Shown: positions 10,101 through 17,581 of the stretch, one piece after another
How the letters are laid out: each line of letters starts with the position of its first letter
How positions within the stretch are numbered: the first letter of the stretch is position 1
Assembly (NCBI GenBank): GCA_965223165.1
Contig: CBDCVQ010000014.1
Span: 248,001 to 312,000 of the forward strand
Source of the DNA: JABDMH01 sp965223165
Lineage (GTDB): Bacteria > Bacteroidota > Bacteroidia > Chitinophagales > Saprospiraceae
Length of the DNA: 64,000 nt
Direction of reading: 5' to 3'
The notes under the pieces: generated by a model
What the model saw: the letters and a program-made list of their open reading frames with translations, nothing else
Databases searched by the model: none
Told to the model about the DNA's origin: nothing
Position numbers and translations under genes: made by a program

Positions 10101-10528
10101 TAGTCGCCACTACTTTCCGGCGTCAGGGTCTCCTTGAGAAAAGTGCGTCGGTCTTCTACGGTTTCAAAGGCGATGGAAGCTCGTTCCCAATATTTGTGTT
10201 GACGTATATCAAATTCGGATGTCTTACGCCTGTTGGTGTGTGTGACGTAGATCCGGCCATGATCATCCACATCCAATGCCACCGGGTCTTGTAGGAGACT
10301 GTCCGACGCCCACAAGGTGAGCACCAGGGCACTATCCAACTCTGCAGACACCTCGGCACGGATACTTTGCGCGAGCGCTGCGGCCACTGAATCTGACAAC
10401 CGTATGGCAGGCATCGGAGACTCCACCGAGAGGGATGAACAGGAACCGAGACCAAGGACCAATGTCGACGTCGCGACCAGGACAAGCGCATGGTAGAAAG
10501 GGCTCGACACCCGACCATTTTCTTTCAT
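7103..10528 (-). CDS. large lipoprotein: dehydrogenase-type propeller, HEAT repeats and PVC-type heme-binding domain
   Basis: About 1141 residues when started at the ATG ending at 10528. That start gives a clean lipoprotein signal with lipobox Cys30 (LGLGSC); a start 60 bp further upstream is possible but adds nonsignal residues. Order: propeller-like membrane-bound dehydrogenase domain (about 60-480; for example VGPDGRIYWGIGDIGFNG and GLRNTHEFVFDAYGNLISVDNDGD); a long run of HEAT/PBS-lyase repeats (about 510-960; for example LLQDDHPRVRFFAAQALGRL); and a C-terminal heme domain with CLKCH and GPPLDDVGARVTKEYMLASMIDP. This layout is well known from planctomycetes and verrucomicrobia and occurs in Bacteroidota. 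It probably oxidises a carbohydrate outside the inner membrane. First gene of the operon. Confidence 0.88.
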   Translation of the reverse strand: MKENGRVSSPFYHALVLVATSTLVLGLGSCSSLSVESPMPAIRLSDSVAAALAQSIRAEVSAELDSALVLTLWASDSLLQDPVALDVDDHGRIYVTHTNRRKTSEFDIRQHKYWERASIAFETVEDRRTFLKETLTPESSGDYHKPFDHNNDSIQDWTDLLVESEEVHWLEDRSGDGIADYAQRFATGFQDVVTDVAGGVLAFDGDVYFSVAPDLWKLTDTDGDGVSDERVSLSHGYQVHIGFGGHNMSGVIVGPDGRIYWGIGDIGFNGVDQEGKRWKYPNQGVIVRCNPDGSDFEVFAQGLRNTHEFVFDAYGNLISVDNDGDHPGERERLVYLPQGSDSGWRINWQFGKYRDEDNNKYKVWMDEGLHLPRFEGQAAYITPCIQNYINGPTGMVFNPGTALGSSWKDHFFVVGFSGNPARSGIYAFTLAPDGAGFKMQRDRKILGGVLATGLDVGADGALYFADWINGWERKDYGRIWKIDSKVSDNERSRRETQALLRSDFGEKDIPELLELLAHDDMRIRLKAQFGLVREGEEGGNALVQASQPGQHEMKRIHAVWGLGQLSRQDLVFARHLHPLLSDDQAEVRAQAAKVLGDVRDGEAAMSLLPLLQDDHPRVRFFAAQALGRLAEKSAVRPLIDMLAENDGQDAYLRHAGALALAQIGDAQALMDLADHANRSVRLAAVVALRRMRHRGVSDFLADKEEAVVTEAARAINDDWSIEESLPDLADYLTTTTFQNEALLRRAISANSRVGTPKTIQNLIAFADDQTRPLAMRVEAISTLGVWAKPSVFDRVDGRYRGEVERPIATLHGLAEESFKAWLRDPDEAIRTTAAVAARKAMLKGTAEVLYAGFKQDRNAAFRAQALRSLATLQVANLEDALQAALVDREKDVRVAALDLILEVDLPGPTVVSMLQDAMRTAEPDEQQSVLRALGQLPKDQTVEAVRGLMGQLLDGKQDAAVYLELLQLGIDQGLDEAVANFRAQFAERGAVADYIECLEGGDADRGRDVLISNSNAQCLKCHAIRGYGGVAGPPLDDVGARVTKEYMLASMIDPNADITPGYGVVTLTLNDDRFVSGIALAETENELVVRNSDEEEITIQKSDIRERIDALSSMPTMVGVLSKEEMRDLLSFLVQLQGQAL

Positions 10529-10843
10529 AGGCAAGTGGTGAATGAAGTGGGCTGGCAAGATAATGATCTCTGAGTATACATCCCGCACCTGGAGATCGGG
10601 TGGACACGATACCTAATGGGACATAGGGCGGCCCTTGAACTGACCTACGTTAGATCACGTCGAAAAGCCCTCTACACCCTGGCATGGTCCCAGCAGACCA
10701 AGTTAGTGCGTAGCCCAGCTTGGCCATGCCGAGTCAGCCGAGAAGATCAGCCACCCCTCCAAGGACACCGCCGGCCAAAGTGACCACTCTCTGTAGTGTT
10801 TTGACTATTTTCACAGCACACTCCTTTGTAAAAATCGCATCTA

Positions 10844-11884
10844 ATGATTTACAACGCAGCCGACCTTACTTCATTTGCACGGGAAGTCCTCTTTCGTGCC
10901 GGTCTTCCGGTGGATCGGGCTTTGCTGGTCGCAGAGACTTTGGTAGCATCCGATTTGATGGGGCACACGACCCATGGTCTGCAGCTGCTTAAACCCTATG
11001 CCAAGCAGGTGTCTTCGGGCGAAATGAAGGCGCAGGGTGAGCCTACTGTCGTCAAGGACAGCGGTTCGGCCATCACCTGGGATGGTCAGTACCTGCCCGG
11101 CCCGTACCTGGTGCACTCGGCGATTGATCTGGCCATGGAGAGACTTTACCGGCACCCCCAGGTCTCCGTGGTAATCGGGCGCAGTCATCACATAGCATGC
11201 TTGGCGGCGTATCTAGAGCGGGCTACACAAGCTGGCTACATAATAATTTTGATTACCTCTGATCCCTCTCATCGCTCTGTAGCCCCCTACGGCGGCGTAA
11301 CGCCAGTGTATAGCCCGGACCCGTTGGCTTATGGTGTTCCGACCGAGGGCGATCCGATACTATTTGACAGCAGTCTGTCTGCGGTAGCCTACGGGGTGAT
11401 CAAGCAGACTAAAGACGAAGGAGGCAGATTGGCGGGCAAATGGCTGCTGACGGCCAACGGAGAAGACACGGACGATCCCACGGCCTTGTTTGACAATCCG
11501 CCGGCCACAATTTTGCCCCTGGGAGGCATGGATCGCGGATTTAAAGGCTTTGGAATGGGTATTCTGGTGGAGGCCCTGACCAGTGGTCTGGCAGGACATG
11601 GTCGCAAAGACCAAATGACTCGCTGGTCTAGTTCCGTGCTACTGCAGCTGATCGACCCGGAGCAATTTGGGGGTCTGGCGTCGCTGCAAGCGGAAATGCA
11701 ATACTTGGTAGATCAAAGCAAGGCAAGTGCGACCAGGCCGGGTTTTGAGGAAGTCCGCATTCCGGGCGAACGTGCGCTGGCCAAGAAGAAGGAACAACTC
11801 AAGAGTGGGGTGCACCTGGGTCCAACCATCGTCAAGGATCTTCGGGATTGCGCAGAAGAATACAATATTGAGGTATTCTACTGA
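10844..11884 (+). CDS. Ldh_2 family NAD(P)-dependent malate/L-lactate-type dehydrogenase
   Basis: A 346-residue member of the malate/L-lactate/ureidoglycolate dehydrogenase family (Ldh_2), unrelated in fold to classical LDH. Recognisable family segments are LVASDLMGHTTHGLQLLKPY near the N-terminus, VVIGRSHHIACLAAYLERA with the conserved His, YGGVTPVYSPDPLAYGVPT, and DRGFKGFGMGILVEALTSGLAG. Members reduce or oxidise 2-hydroxy/2-keto acids, including sugar-acid intermediates such as 2,3-diketogulonate. There is no export signal, so it is cytoplasmic. It is divergent from the HEAT/heme operon (316-bp intergenic) and convergent with the DUF1080 gene. It could process an acid imported by the TRAP system; this is inferred from proximity. 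Confidence 0.9.
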   Translation: MIYNAADLTSFAREVLFRAGLPVDRALLVAETLVASDLMGHTTHGLQLLKPYAKQVSSGEMKAQGEPTVVKDSGSAITWDGQYLPGPYLVHSAIDLAMERLYRHPQVSVVIGRSHHIACLAAYLERATQAGYIIILITSDPSHRSVAPYGGVTPVYSPDPLAYGVPTEGDPILFDSSLSAVAYGVIKQTKDEGGRLAGKWLLTANGEDTDDPTALFDNPPATILPLGGMDRGFKGFGMGILVEALTSGLAGHGRKDQMTRWSSSVLLQLIDPEQFGGLASLQAEMQYLVDQSKASATRPGFEEVRIPGERALAKKKEQLKSGVHLGPTIVKDLRDCAEEYNIEVFY

Positions 11885-11926
11885 TCCAGGCTGCACCTAA
11901 ACGGGGCCATCCAGCGCCCGGTGCGG

Positions 11927-12637
11927 CTAGCGATCATCATCTACCAGGGGTGCCGTCTGCTCCGGCGAAGTGATCCCATCGGGCAGCTCCATGATCCGAA
12001 TATTGCGAAAGTGAATCTCGGCCCCTTCTGCTTCCAGGCAGATATAACCGCGCTTGCGCTCCGAGGCTCTAATGCCATTTACAAATTTCCCATTGACCGA
12101 TAGCTTGACGGTGCCGTCTACGGCCACGATAATGTATTTGTTCCATTGGCCTTTGCCTTTACACCGCTTTTCCAGAGACTTACTGCGATTGCCCCGGGGA
12201 TTATCAGGAATGGCGGTCAAGCCCATCGTAGGAAAAAGCTCACCGTGCACGTAAGCATCGGTACGATTATGGATGACCGACCACTCGAGTTCAAGCATCT
12301 GCACTTCCATGGCTTTGGTCAGCGGATCATCCTCAAAGGGCGTACCCTCGCTCCAGATGAATACGCCGGAATTGCCTCCCGCTTCCATGTGCTTCCACTC
12401 GATCTCCATGACGAAGTTTTCGTACTGCCGGTCGGTGCGCATCACACCAATGGGAAGGCCGGTGCAGATGAGCACACTGTCTTGTACGCGCCATGTTTCC
12501 GGTGAGGTGTTGACATCCACCCATCCCTGGAGGTCCACACCATTAAATAGGGGCCGAAAGGCCAAGTCTGACCCCGGCTGGCTCATGGCATAACCGCTGC
12601 ACAGGGTGATCATCAAACACATCGATAACTGTCTCAT
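11927..12637 (-). CDS. secreted DUF1080 (3-keto-disaccharide hydrolase-type) protein
   Basis: A 236-residue secreted protein when started at the ATG ending at 12637; that start exposes a signal peptide (MRQLSMCLMITLCSGYAMSQ). The ORF extends 61 codons upstream without signal-like sequence, so the longer form is unlikely. The mature part begins FRPLFNGVDLQGWVDVN, the DUF1080 signature, followed by a concanavalin-like lectin/glucanase fold: EIEWKHMEAGGNSGVFIWSEG, WNKYIIVAVDGTVKLSVNGKFVNG and GYICLEAEGAEIHFRNIRI. Some members of the family hydrolyse 3-ketodisaccharides. Its neighbours (TIM-barrel epimerase, heme dehydrogenases) are the usual company of that pathway, so a periplasmic 3-keto-sugar route is plausible. 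Confidence 0.88.
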   Translation of the reverse strand: MRQLSMCLMITLCSGYAMSQPGSDLAFRPLFNGVDLQGWVDVNTSPETWRVQDSVLICTGLPIGVMRTDRQYENFVMEIEWKHMEAGGNSGVFIWSEGTPFEDDPLTKAMEVQMLELEWSVIHNRTDAYVHGELFPTMGLTAIPDNPRGNRSKSLEKRCKGKGQWNKYIIVAVDGTVKLSVNGKFVNGIRASERKRGYICLEAEGAEIHFRNIRIMELPDGITSPEQTAPLVDDDR

Positions 12638-12892
12638 AGTGACGAAGATAGGAATTGGCCGATTGCTGCCGGATCCGACAGTTTTCACTACAAGGTCAGG
12701 CATGTTTGAAACTGCCATGCCCGTGATGCTGATAATAGCATTGAAAAGGATGCAGGGATCGCTATCATTTCGTGCCAAATCGAAGATACAGACAGGTATT
12801 TCGCCTTTCGCCTTAAGCAAAGCAAGGCTACCGGCGATAAAAGTTGGTGTAAGCCAGGTGATCGGCTGTTCTGTCTTCTGTGTTACAGCCCA

Positions 12893-15127
12893 CTAGATTC
12901 GATAGCGAAGACCGATGTAGGTATTGCGACCGAAGATCGGGCCCCACACAAGGGAAGCGTCAAAAAACTGCGAGAAGGGGGCTTCACTCGCCAGGATGGC
13001 ATCTTCTTGGCGGTAGTCCAGGATATTCTCCATGCCCACATACACCTCAAACCCTCCCTCCCAGGCCTTGGTCACCTGGGCATGCATGATGGAGAAACTC
13101 GGTGAGGCCGTGGGCAGTCTAAATTCCTCCGGGTTAGATGCGGTATTGGGAATGCGTTTGCGGCCCTGCCAGTTAAATGTATAGTCAAAGGCCCACCCAT
13201 TAGCGGTTGCGTAGGCCACATTGGCAAAAAATCGATGCTTGGAAACGAGCGGTTTGGACCTTAGCTGGTCGCCAAATGTCGTTTTGACATCATACCAGCG
13301 GTACGCGAAGCGCAGGTCAAGTCGGGTCAGCACCTCGTAGTCCAATTGTGCCTGAAAGCTATTGCTGTAGGACTTTCCCTGCAGATTGTAAAATCGCACC
13401 ATTTGCGGATTGGCATCCAGATCTACCACCACTTGGTTGCTAAATTGCGTACGGTAAAGATCAAAGGTCAAGCTACCGGGCAAACCGTTGAGCAGAAAGG
13501 TCTGGACCAAGTTGGCCCCGTAGTTCCATGCTACCTCGGGTTGCATACCGTAAGGCGTATCAGGATCCTCGCCGCCAAAGACAAAGGCCCTGCTGCTGGC
13601 AAGGAGTCCCAGATTTTCGGCGATCAAGTTGGCCGTACGTAGTCCTTTTCCACCGGAGGCCCGCACAACTAAATCGTCAGTGAAAGCATAGCGGAGATGT
13701 ACTCTCGGAGTGAAAAATAACCCATAATTATTGTGATGATCCGCCCTGGCACCCAGCACTGCGGAAAACTTCTCATGGCCGCCAAAAGTGTATTCAAAAA
13801 ATCCTCCAGGCACCGCCTCGGTTCGATCAAATGCCGCATCGTCCAGGCTTTCTTCGTATTGGTCTCGTAGAAAGCTCAGTCCCATCAGGACTTGGTGATT
13901 CGTATTGCCGATAATGCTCTGGTACAGAAAGTTGGCGTACAGAGTCTGATGCCGTGCGTCGTAGACTCGACGACCAAACGAGCTATTGTCCTCATGATTG
14001 GACATCATGAGCTGAATCGCCCAACTACGCCATGGCAAAGCTTCGTACACCTTGCCCAGTTTGGTCCAGGCTTCCAATCGCCGCATGCGGCTATTCAACC
14101 CCCACAGATCCCGGCCGCCGTTGGAGCCGGATTCAAAATCTACGTGCCCGCCTACGTTGTCAATGGCCGTAGTCTTTATACCTGCCTGAAATCTCAGGCC
14201 GTTCGAGCCCATGAACTTCCATCGATTCATCGCAATGAAGTGATCTGTCGTCGGCATGTCTCTGAAGCCATCTGCATTGCGATCAGCCACCTCCGCCAAC
14301 CGATTGCCATGGAGCAGAATACCGGTCGACCATTTCTCGTCCAGTTGAAACGCCAGGTTGGCGTTGGCCTCCAAGCGACCGGACTCATTGGCGTAGAGAT
14401 TTAGATATAGTTTTTCTGTCTTCTCTGGCTTTCGCAGTTCGATATTTATTTGCCCACTGATACTTTCAAAGCCATTGACCACGGTACCCGCTCCCTTATT
14501 CAACTGCATGCCGTCTACCCAGGTACCGGGCACAAAGGTCAGTCCATAGTTGGAGGCGAGACCCCGCACAAAGGGCATGCTCTCGCGTGTAATCTGGAGA
14601 TAAGGGCCGGCCAGGCCCAGCATCTGGATCTGCCGTGTACCGGTGATCGCATCGGTAAAGGCGACATCCACACTCGGGCTGGTCTCAAAGCTTTCACTCA
14701 GGTTGCAGCAAGCTGCTTTAAGCAGCTCCTTCTCCGTGATTTTCTCGACCTTCAGCGGATTGAGGAAAGATACCTCCGTAGCCTTCTGTCGGTGCACCAC
14801 CTTAACATCTTGCAGCACATTACCCGCAACCAGCATGACTTCTACCAGATTCTGCCCCGCCACAGTGACCGTGTCAGGGCTGAATCCCACATAGCTAATG
14901 ACCAGTTGGGTCGCATCAGCGACAGAGACAAGGGCAAAAGAGCCGTCGACCTCCGTCACCGTGCCTTGATTGCTCCCCAGCCAAACGACATTGGCTCCCA
15001 CGAGCGGCTCGGTCGAGCCGTCGGCCTCCAGGCCGATCACCACACCGGTCACTCTATCACTGGACTCCTGGCCAAGGAGCATCCAGTTGACAAGCATCAG
15101 GAGTGCAACAATCTGCAGCAATCTCAT
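12893..15127 (-). CDS. TonB-dependent outer-membrane receptor, probably metal-related
   Basis: A 744-residue TonB-dependent receptor. After a signal peptide, residues about 25-105 form a carboxypeptidase-regulatory-like beta-sandwich (VTGVVIGLEADGSTEPLVGANV). The plug follows, with LLKAACCNLSESFETSPSVDV, an unusual Cys-Cys pair, and TRQIQMLGLAGPYLQITRE. Then comes the barrel, ending in an aromatic C-terminal strand (NTYIGLRYRI). The gene lies 60 bp downstream of an HMA-domain gene on the same strand. In Bacteroidota this receptor subtype, as I recall, is commonly paired with HMA/copper genes, so transport of copper or another thiophilic metal complex is the favoured guess. The Cys pair may take part in metal handling, but that is inference. 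Confidence 0.9.
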   Translation of the reverse strand: MRLLQIVALLMLVNWMLLGQESSDRVTGVVIGLEADGSTEPLVGANVVWLGSNQGTVTEVDGSFALVSVADATQLVISYVGFSPDTVTVAGQNLVEVMLVAGNVLQDVKVVHRQKATEVSFLNPLKVEKITEKELLKAACCNLSESFETSPSVDVAFTDAITGTRQIQMLGLAGPYLQITRESMPFVRGLASNYGLTFVPGTWVDGMQLNKGAGTVVNGFESISGQINIELRKPEKTEKLYLNLYANESGRLEANANLAFQLDEKWSTGILLHGNRLAEVADRNADGFRDMPTTDHFIAMNRWKFMGSNGLRFQAGIKTTAIDNVGGHVDFESGSNGGRDLWGLNSRMRRLEAWTKLGKVYEALPWRSWAIQLMMSNHEDNSSFGRRVYDARHQTLYANFLYQSIIGNTNHQVLMGLSFLRDQYEESLDDAAFDRTEAVPGGFFEYTFGGHEKFSAVLGARADHHNNYGLFFTPRVHLRYAFTDDLVVRASGGKGLRTANLIAENLGLLASSRAFVFGGEDPDTPYGMQPEVAWNYGANLVQTFLLNGLPGSLTFDLYRTQFSNQVVVDLDANPQMVRFYNLQGKSYSNSFQAQLDYEVLTRLDLRFAYRWYDVKTTFGDQLRSKPLVSKHRFFANVAYATANGWAFDYTFNWQGRKRIPNTASNPEEFRLPTASPSFSIMHAQVTKAWEGGFEVYVGMENILDYRQEDAILASEAPFSQFFDASLVWGPIFGRNTYIGLRYRI

Positions 15128-15187
15128 ACCTACCGTGTATCATATGAACCGGTCCTTAGGGGAGAAAAGGACCTTGACCTAAACCTG

Positions 15188-15556
15188 CTAATGCACCTCT
15201 ACGCCATCCCGATAGGCGCAGCAATCGGGCAATTTGGCATAGACACCGTCCGCTGCTTTCACTTTTTCTGTATCGTGTCCTGCATCGGCGATGGCTTGGT
15301 GGATTTCTTCTTCTCCGACCTTCTTGGTCGCATATATCACCTTTAGGATTTGGGACTCCTTGTCCCACTCTACCATCTTTACTCCTTTGATCAAGGCTGC
15401 CTTTTCAATTCTGTCCTTGCACATGGTGCAGACGCCTTGTACGGAGAATTCGCACGTTTCAATTTTCTTCTTCTTACTCTCAGTCTTGTTTTGCGCCGAT
15501 AGATCTAGGGTGACTAGCAAAAGCGTCAAAGCAAAACATATCTTGAGAATCTTCAT
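15188..15556 (-). CDS. secreted heavy-metal-associated (HMA) domain protein
   Basis: A 122-residue protein with an N-terminal signal peptide (MKILKICFALTLLLVTLDLSAQ) and a lysine-rich linker. One HMA ferredoxin-like domain follows, containing the metal-binding motif VCTMCKDRIEKAA, so both CxxC cysteines are present. The C-terminal tail has further cysteines (LPDCCAYRDG). Export suggests periplasmic capture of copper or a similar soft metal and hand-over to a partner, plausibly the TonB receptor encoded 60 bp downstream. A good promoter candidate lies directly upstream (15578-15610). Confidence 0.9.
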   Translation of the reverse strand: MKILKICFALTLLLVTLDLSAQNKTESKKKKIETCEFSVQGVCTMCKDRIEKAALIKGVKMVEWDKESQILKVIYATKKVGEEEIHQAIADAGHDTEKVKAADGVYAKLPDCCAYRDGVEVH

Positions 15557-15577
15557 ACCAAATAATTTTAGTGGTCA

Positions 15578-15610
15578 CAAATGTAGGGCTATCAGGGCTA
15601 TAGCTATCAA
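15578..15610 (-). promoter_or_regulatory. Bacteroidota-type promoter for the HMA gene
   Basis: Read on the minus strand, TTG (15608-15610) is followed after 22 bp by TACATTTG (15578-15585), matching the Bacteroidota consensus TTG-N17-23-TAnnTTTG. The HMA start codon is 21 bp further on. The metal operon would be transcribed from here. Confidence 0.5.
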
Positions 15611-15644
15611 AAATAACACCAGCTTAACATGCCTTCCTGCTGCC

Positions 15645-15810
15645 CTAGTAGAGCTTCGCATTAGATATGTTGAATAATTCTAATAGGATTTTGTTCGCAG
15701 ACGAGGTGCGAAACACAGGCATAGCCGTAGCTATGGCGAGGCTTTGCAACGAAGTATGCGGACCAAAGACATTAGAATTAACCACAAGATTTAATGCGAA
15801 GATCTACTAA
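15645..15810. repeat. MITE-like palindromic repeat, copy 1
   Basis: A 166-bp element bounded by CTAGTAGAGCTTCGCATTA and its imperfect complement, with a further inner inverted repeat and a small central hairpin (CATAGC/GCTATG). Three relatives lie at 44603-44774, 44818-44983 and 46791-47014. It encodes nothing. It occupies about half of the 334-bp gap between the HMA and GHL10 genes; I see nothing else in that gap except the two promoter-like sites. Confidence 0.85.
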
Positions 15811-15878
15811 GCACTTTACAGGGTGCATGTCAGTAACAAGTCCATTCAATAGATAGTTTCGCCTCCGTCGCCTTGCGC

Positions 15879-15886
15879 TATATTTG
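15879..15886 (+). promoter_or_regulatory. TAnnTTTG element next to the GHL10 start
   Basis: TATATTTG matches the Bacteroidota -7 element but no TTG is seen at the right spacing and only 4 bp separate it from the start codon. If used, the transcript would be leaderless or the annotated start would be too early. Confidence 0.25.
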
Positions 15887-15890
15887 AACG

Positions 15891-17393
15891 ATGCATAGAC
15901 TCCTGCTTATTGCCGCCATCCTATGTTCGAGTTGCCAGTCAAGCAACCGACTATGGGTCAATTCGGACCCAGCATTGCCCCGCGTAGACCGAGAGTTTCG
16001 GGCTGCCTGGATTGCCTCCGTCGCCAACATCAACTGGCCGAGTCGTCCCGGACTATCTCCAGAGGCGCAGCGAGCCGAAGCGCTGACCCTGCTCGACATG
16101 CTCCAGGAACTCCATTACAATGCCGTCATTCTGCAGGTCCGACCGCAATGCGATGCCCTCTATCCCAGTACCCTTGAACCCTGGTCTTACTACTTGACGG
16201 GAGCCCAAGGCGTCGCTCCGGACCCGCCCTACGACCCGCTCAGGTTTTGGATCGAAGAAGCGCATGCCAGAGGACTCGAATTGCATGCGTGGCTAAATCC
16301 ATACCGGGCACATCACTCGACGGGAGGCACAGTGTCGGAGCACTCGATCATACGTAAGAAGCCTGGCCTGGTCGTGGCTCTTGAAAATGGCTTTTGGTGG
16401 ATGGACCCGGCCCAGTCCGGCACGCAGGACCATTCCTACGCCGTGGTGATGGATCTGGTGGACCGCTATGATCTGGATGGTATCCACTTCGATGATTATT
16501 TTTACCCCTACCCCTCTTATAATGGCGGCAAGGATTTCCCCGACGAAAAGAGCTGGCAGGCCTATCAAGCCGGCGGGGGCTCGCTGACGCGGGGAGATTG
16601 GCGTAGAGAGGCGGTTAATACGTTTATCAAAAGGGTATACCGGGGCATCAAAAAGCGTAAGCCCTATGTCAAATTCGGGCTGAGTCCATTTGGCATCTGG
16701 CGACCCAACCATCCCGCCTCAATTCAGGGATTTGACCAGTACGATCAACTGTATGCGGATGCTCGGTTGTGGCTGCAGGAGGGTTGGATTGATTACTGGA
16801 CGCCACAATTGTATTGGCCCATCAATCAGATTCCTCAGAGCTTCCCCGTCCTGTTGGGCTGGTGGATTAGGCAAAATGTCAAGGGGAGACATATTTGGCC
16901 CGGCCTCAGCATCGGGCGGCTCAGCGACACCCTAGCTGCAGACGAGATTCAAAATCAAATCATGATCAGCCGGGGCATGCTACCCGATGCACCCGGCACC
17001 GTCCATTGGAGTATCGGTCCGGTCCAGCGCAATGATACCCTGCGCACCGCCCTTGGTACAGGGCCTTATCGACGGCCTGCCCTGGTGCCGGCCATGCCCT
17101 GGCTACACCGCAAAAGACCCAAGGCGCCGACCGTCACCATTGCTACTGAGGCCGACCACGAGATCAAAGTGGCTTGGTCCGTGCCTGCGATCGACATGCA
17201 AATTGGGCGCTTCGTTTTGCACACCCGCTATGGCAACGACTGGTCCAGCAGGGTGCTTCCCTCTATCCAAAGGGATTTGATCATCGCCCGATCAAGGGAG
17301 GACAAGAAGGGCAGGCTCAATCGGCTGCTGCTATCGACGATCGACCGCTATGGCCAAGAGAGCAGACCCTTCGATGCGGAAGTCAACCGGTAG
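15891..17393 (+). CDS. GHL10-type (DUF187) putative glycosyl hydrolase lipoprotein
   Basis: A 500-residue lipoprotein; the signal ends at a lipobox Cys (AAILCSSC). Residues about 32-340 form a TIM-barrel of the glycosyl-hydrolase-like 10 family: EFRAAWIASVANINWPSRPGLS, NAVILQVRPQCDALYPSTLEPWSYYLTG, LELHAWLNPYRAHH and DLDGIHFDDYFYPYP, the last carrying the probable catalytic acidic residues. Relatives act on cell-wall or other polysaccharides. The C-terminal 90 residues resemble a fibronectin-like module. It stands alone on the plus strand. A TATATTTG element ends only 4 bp before the ATG (see the promoter-like site). Confidence 0.88.
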   Translation: MHRLLLIAAILCSSCQSSNRLWVNSDPALPRVDREFRAAWIASVANINWPSRPGLSPEAQRAEALTLLDMLQELHYNAVILQVRPQCDALYPSTLEPWSYYLTGAQGVAPDPPYDPLRFWIEEAHARGLELHAWLNPYRAHHSTGGTVSEHSIIRKKPGLVVALENGFWWMDPAQSGTQDHSYAVVMDLVDRYDLDGIHFDDYFYPYPSYNGGKDFPDEKSWQAYQAGGGSLTRGDWRREAVNTFIKRVYRGIKKRKPYVKFGLSPFGIWRPNHPASIQGFDQYDQLYADARLWLQEGWIDYWTPQLYWPINQIPQSFPVLLGWWIRQNVKGRHIWPGLSIGRLSDTLAADEIQNQIMISRGMLPDAPGTVHWSIGPVQRNDTLRTALGTGPYRRPALVPAMPWLHRKRPKAPTVTIATEADHEIKVAWSVPAIDMQIGRFVLHTRYGNDWSSRVLPSIQRDLIIARSREDKKGRLNRLLLSTIDRYGQESRPFDAEVNR

Positions 17394-17545
17394 CTTGCAC
17401 CTACCGTAGTCATCTCCATAGATCTGTGCTTGCAAAAGGCGGGGTGTAGGCACAGGCTGCTACCTTGATTGGATGGCATTCCAGTCTCCGACATCACTGT
17501 GCGGGCAACTACTAGACCACTTCGACCTATCACTCATTTCAGTCA

Positions 17546-17575
17546 TTGTTACCATCGATAAAAGACCTATGTTTG
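17546..17575 (+). promoter_or_regulatory. Bacteroidota-type promoter for the MFS gene
   Basis: TTG (17546-17548), 19 bp, then TATGTTTG (17568-17575), an exact match to the TTG-N19-TAnnTTTG layout. The MFS ATG is 6 bp downstream, so transcription would begin about at the start codon, predicting a leaderless mRNA. Confidence 0.5.
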
Positions 17576-17581
17576 ACGGCC

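Noticed and set aside
9371..10294. A 307-codon plus-strand frame
   Set aside because: Lies antisense to the strongly supported HEAT/heme lipoprotein gene and shows no family features.
14450..15346. A 298-codon plus-strand frame
   Set aside because: Antisense to the TonB receptor and HMA genes, with no protein motifs.
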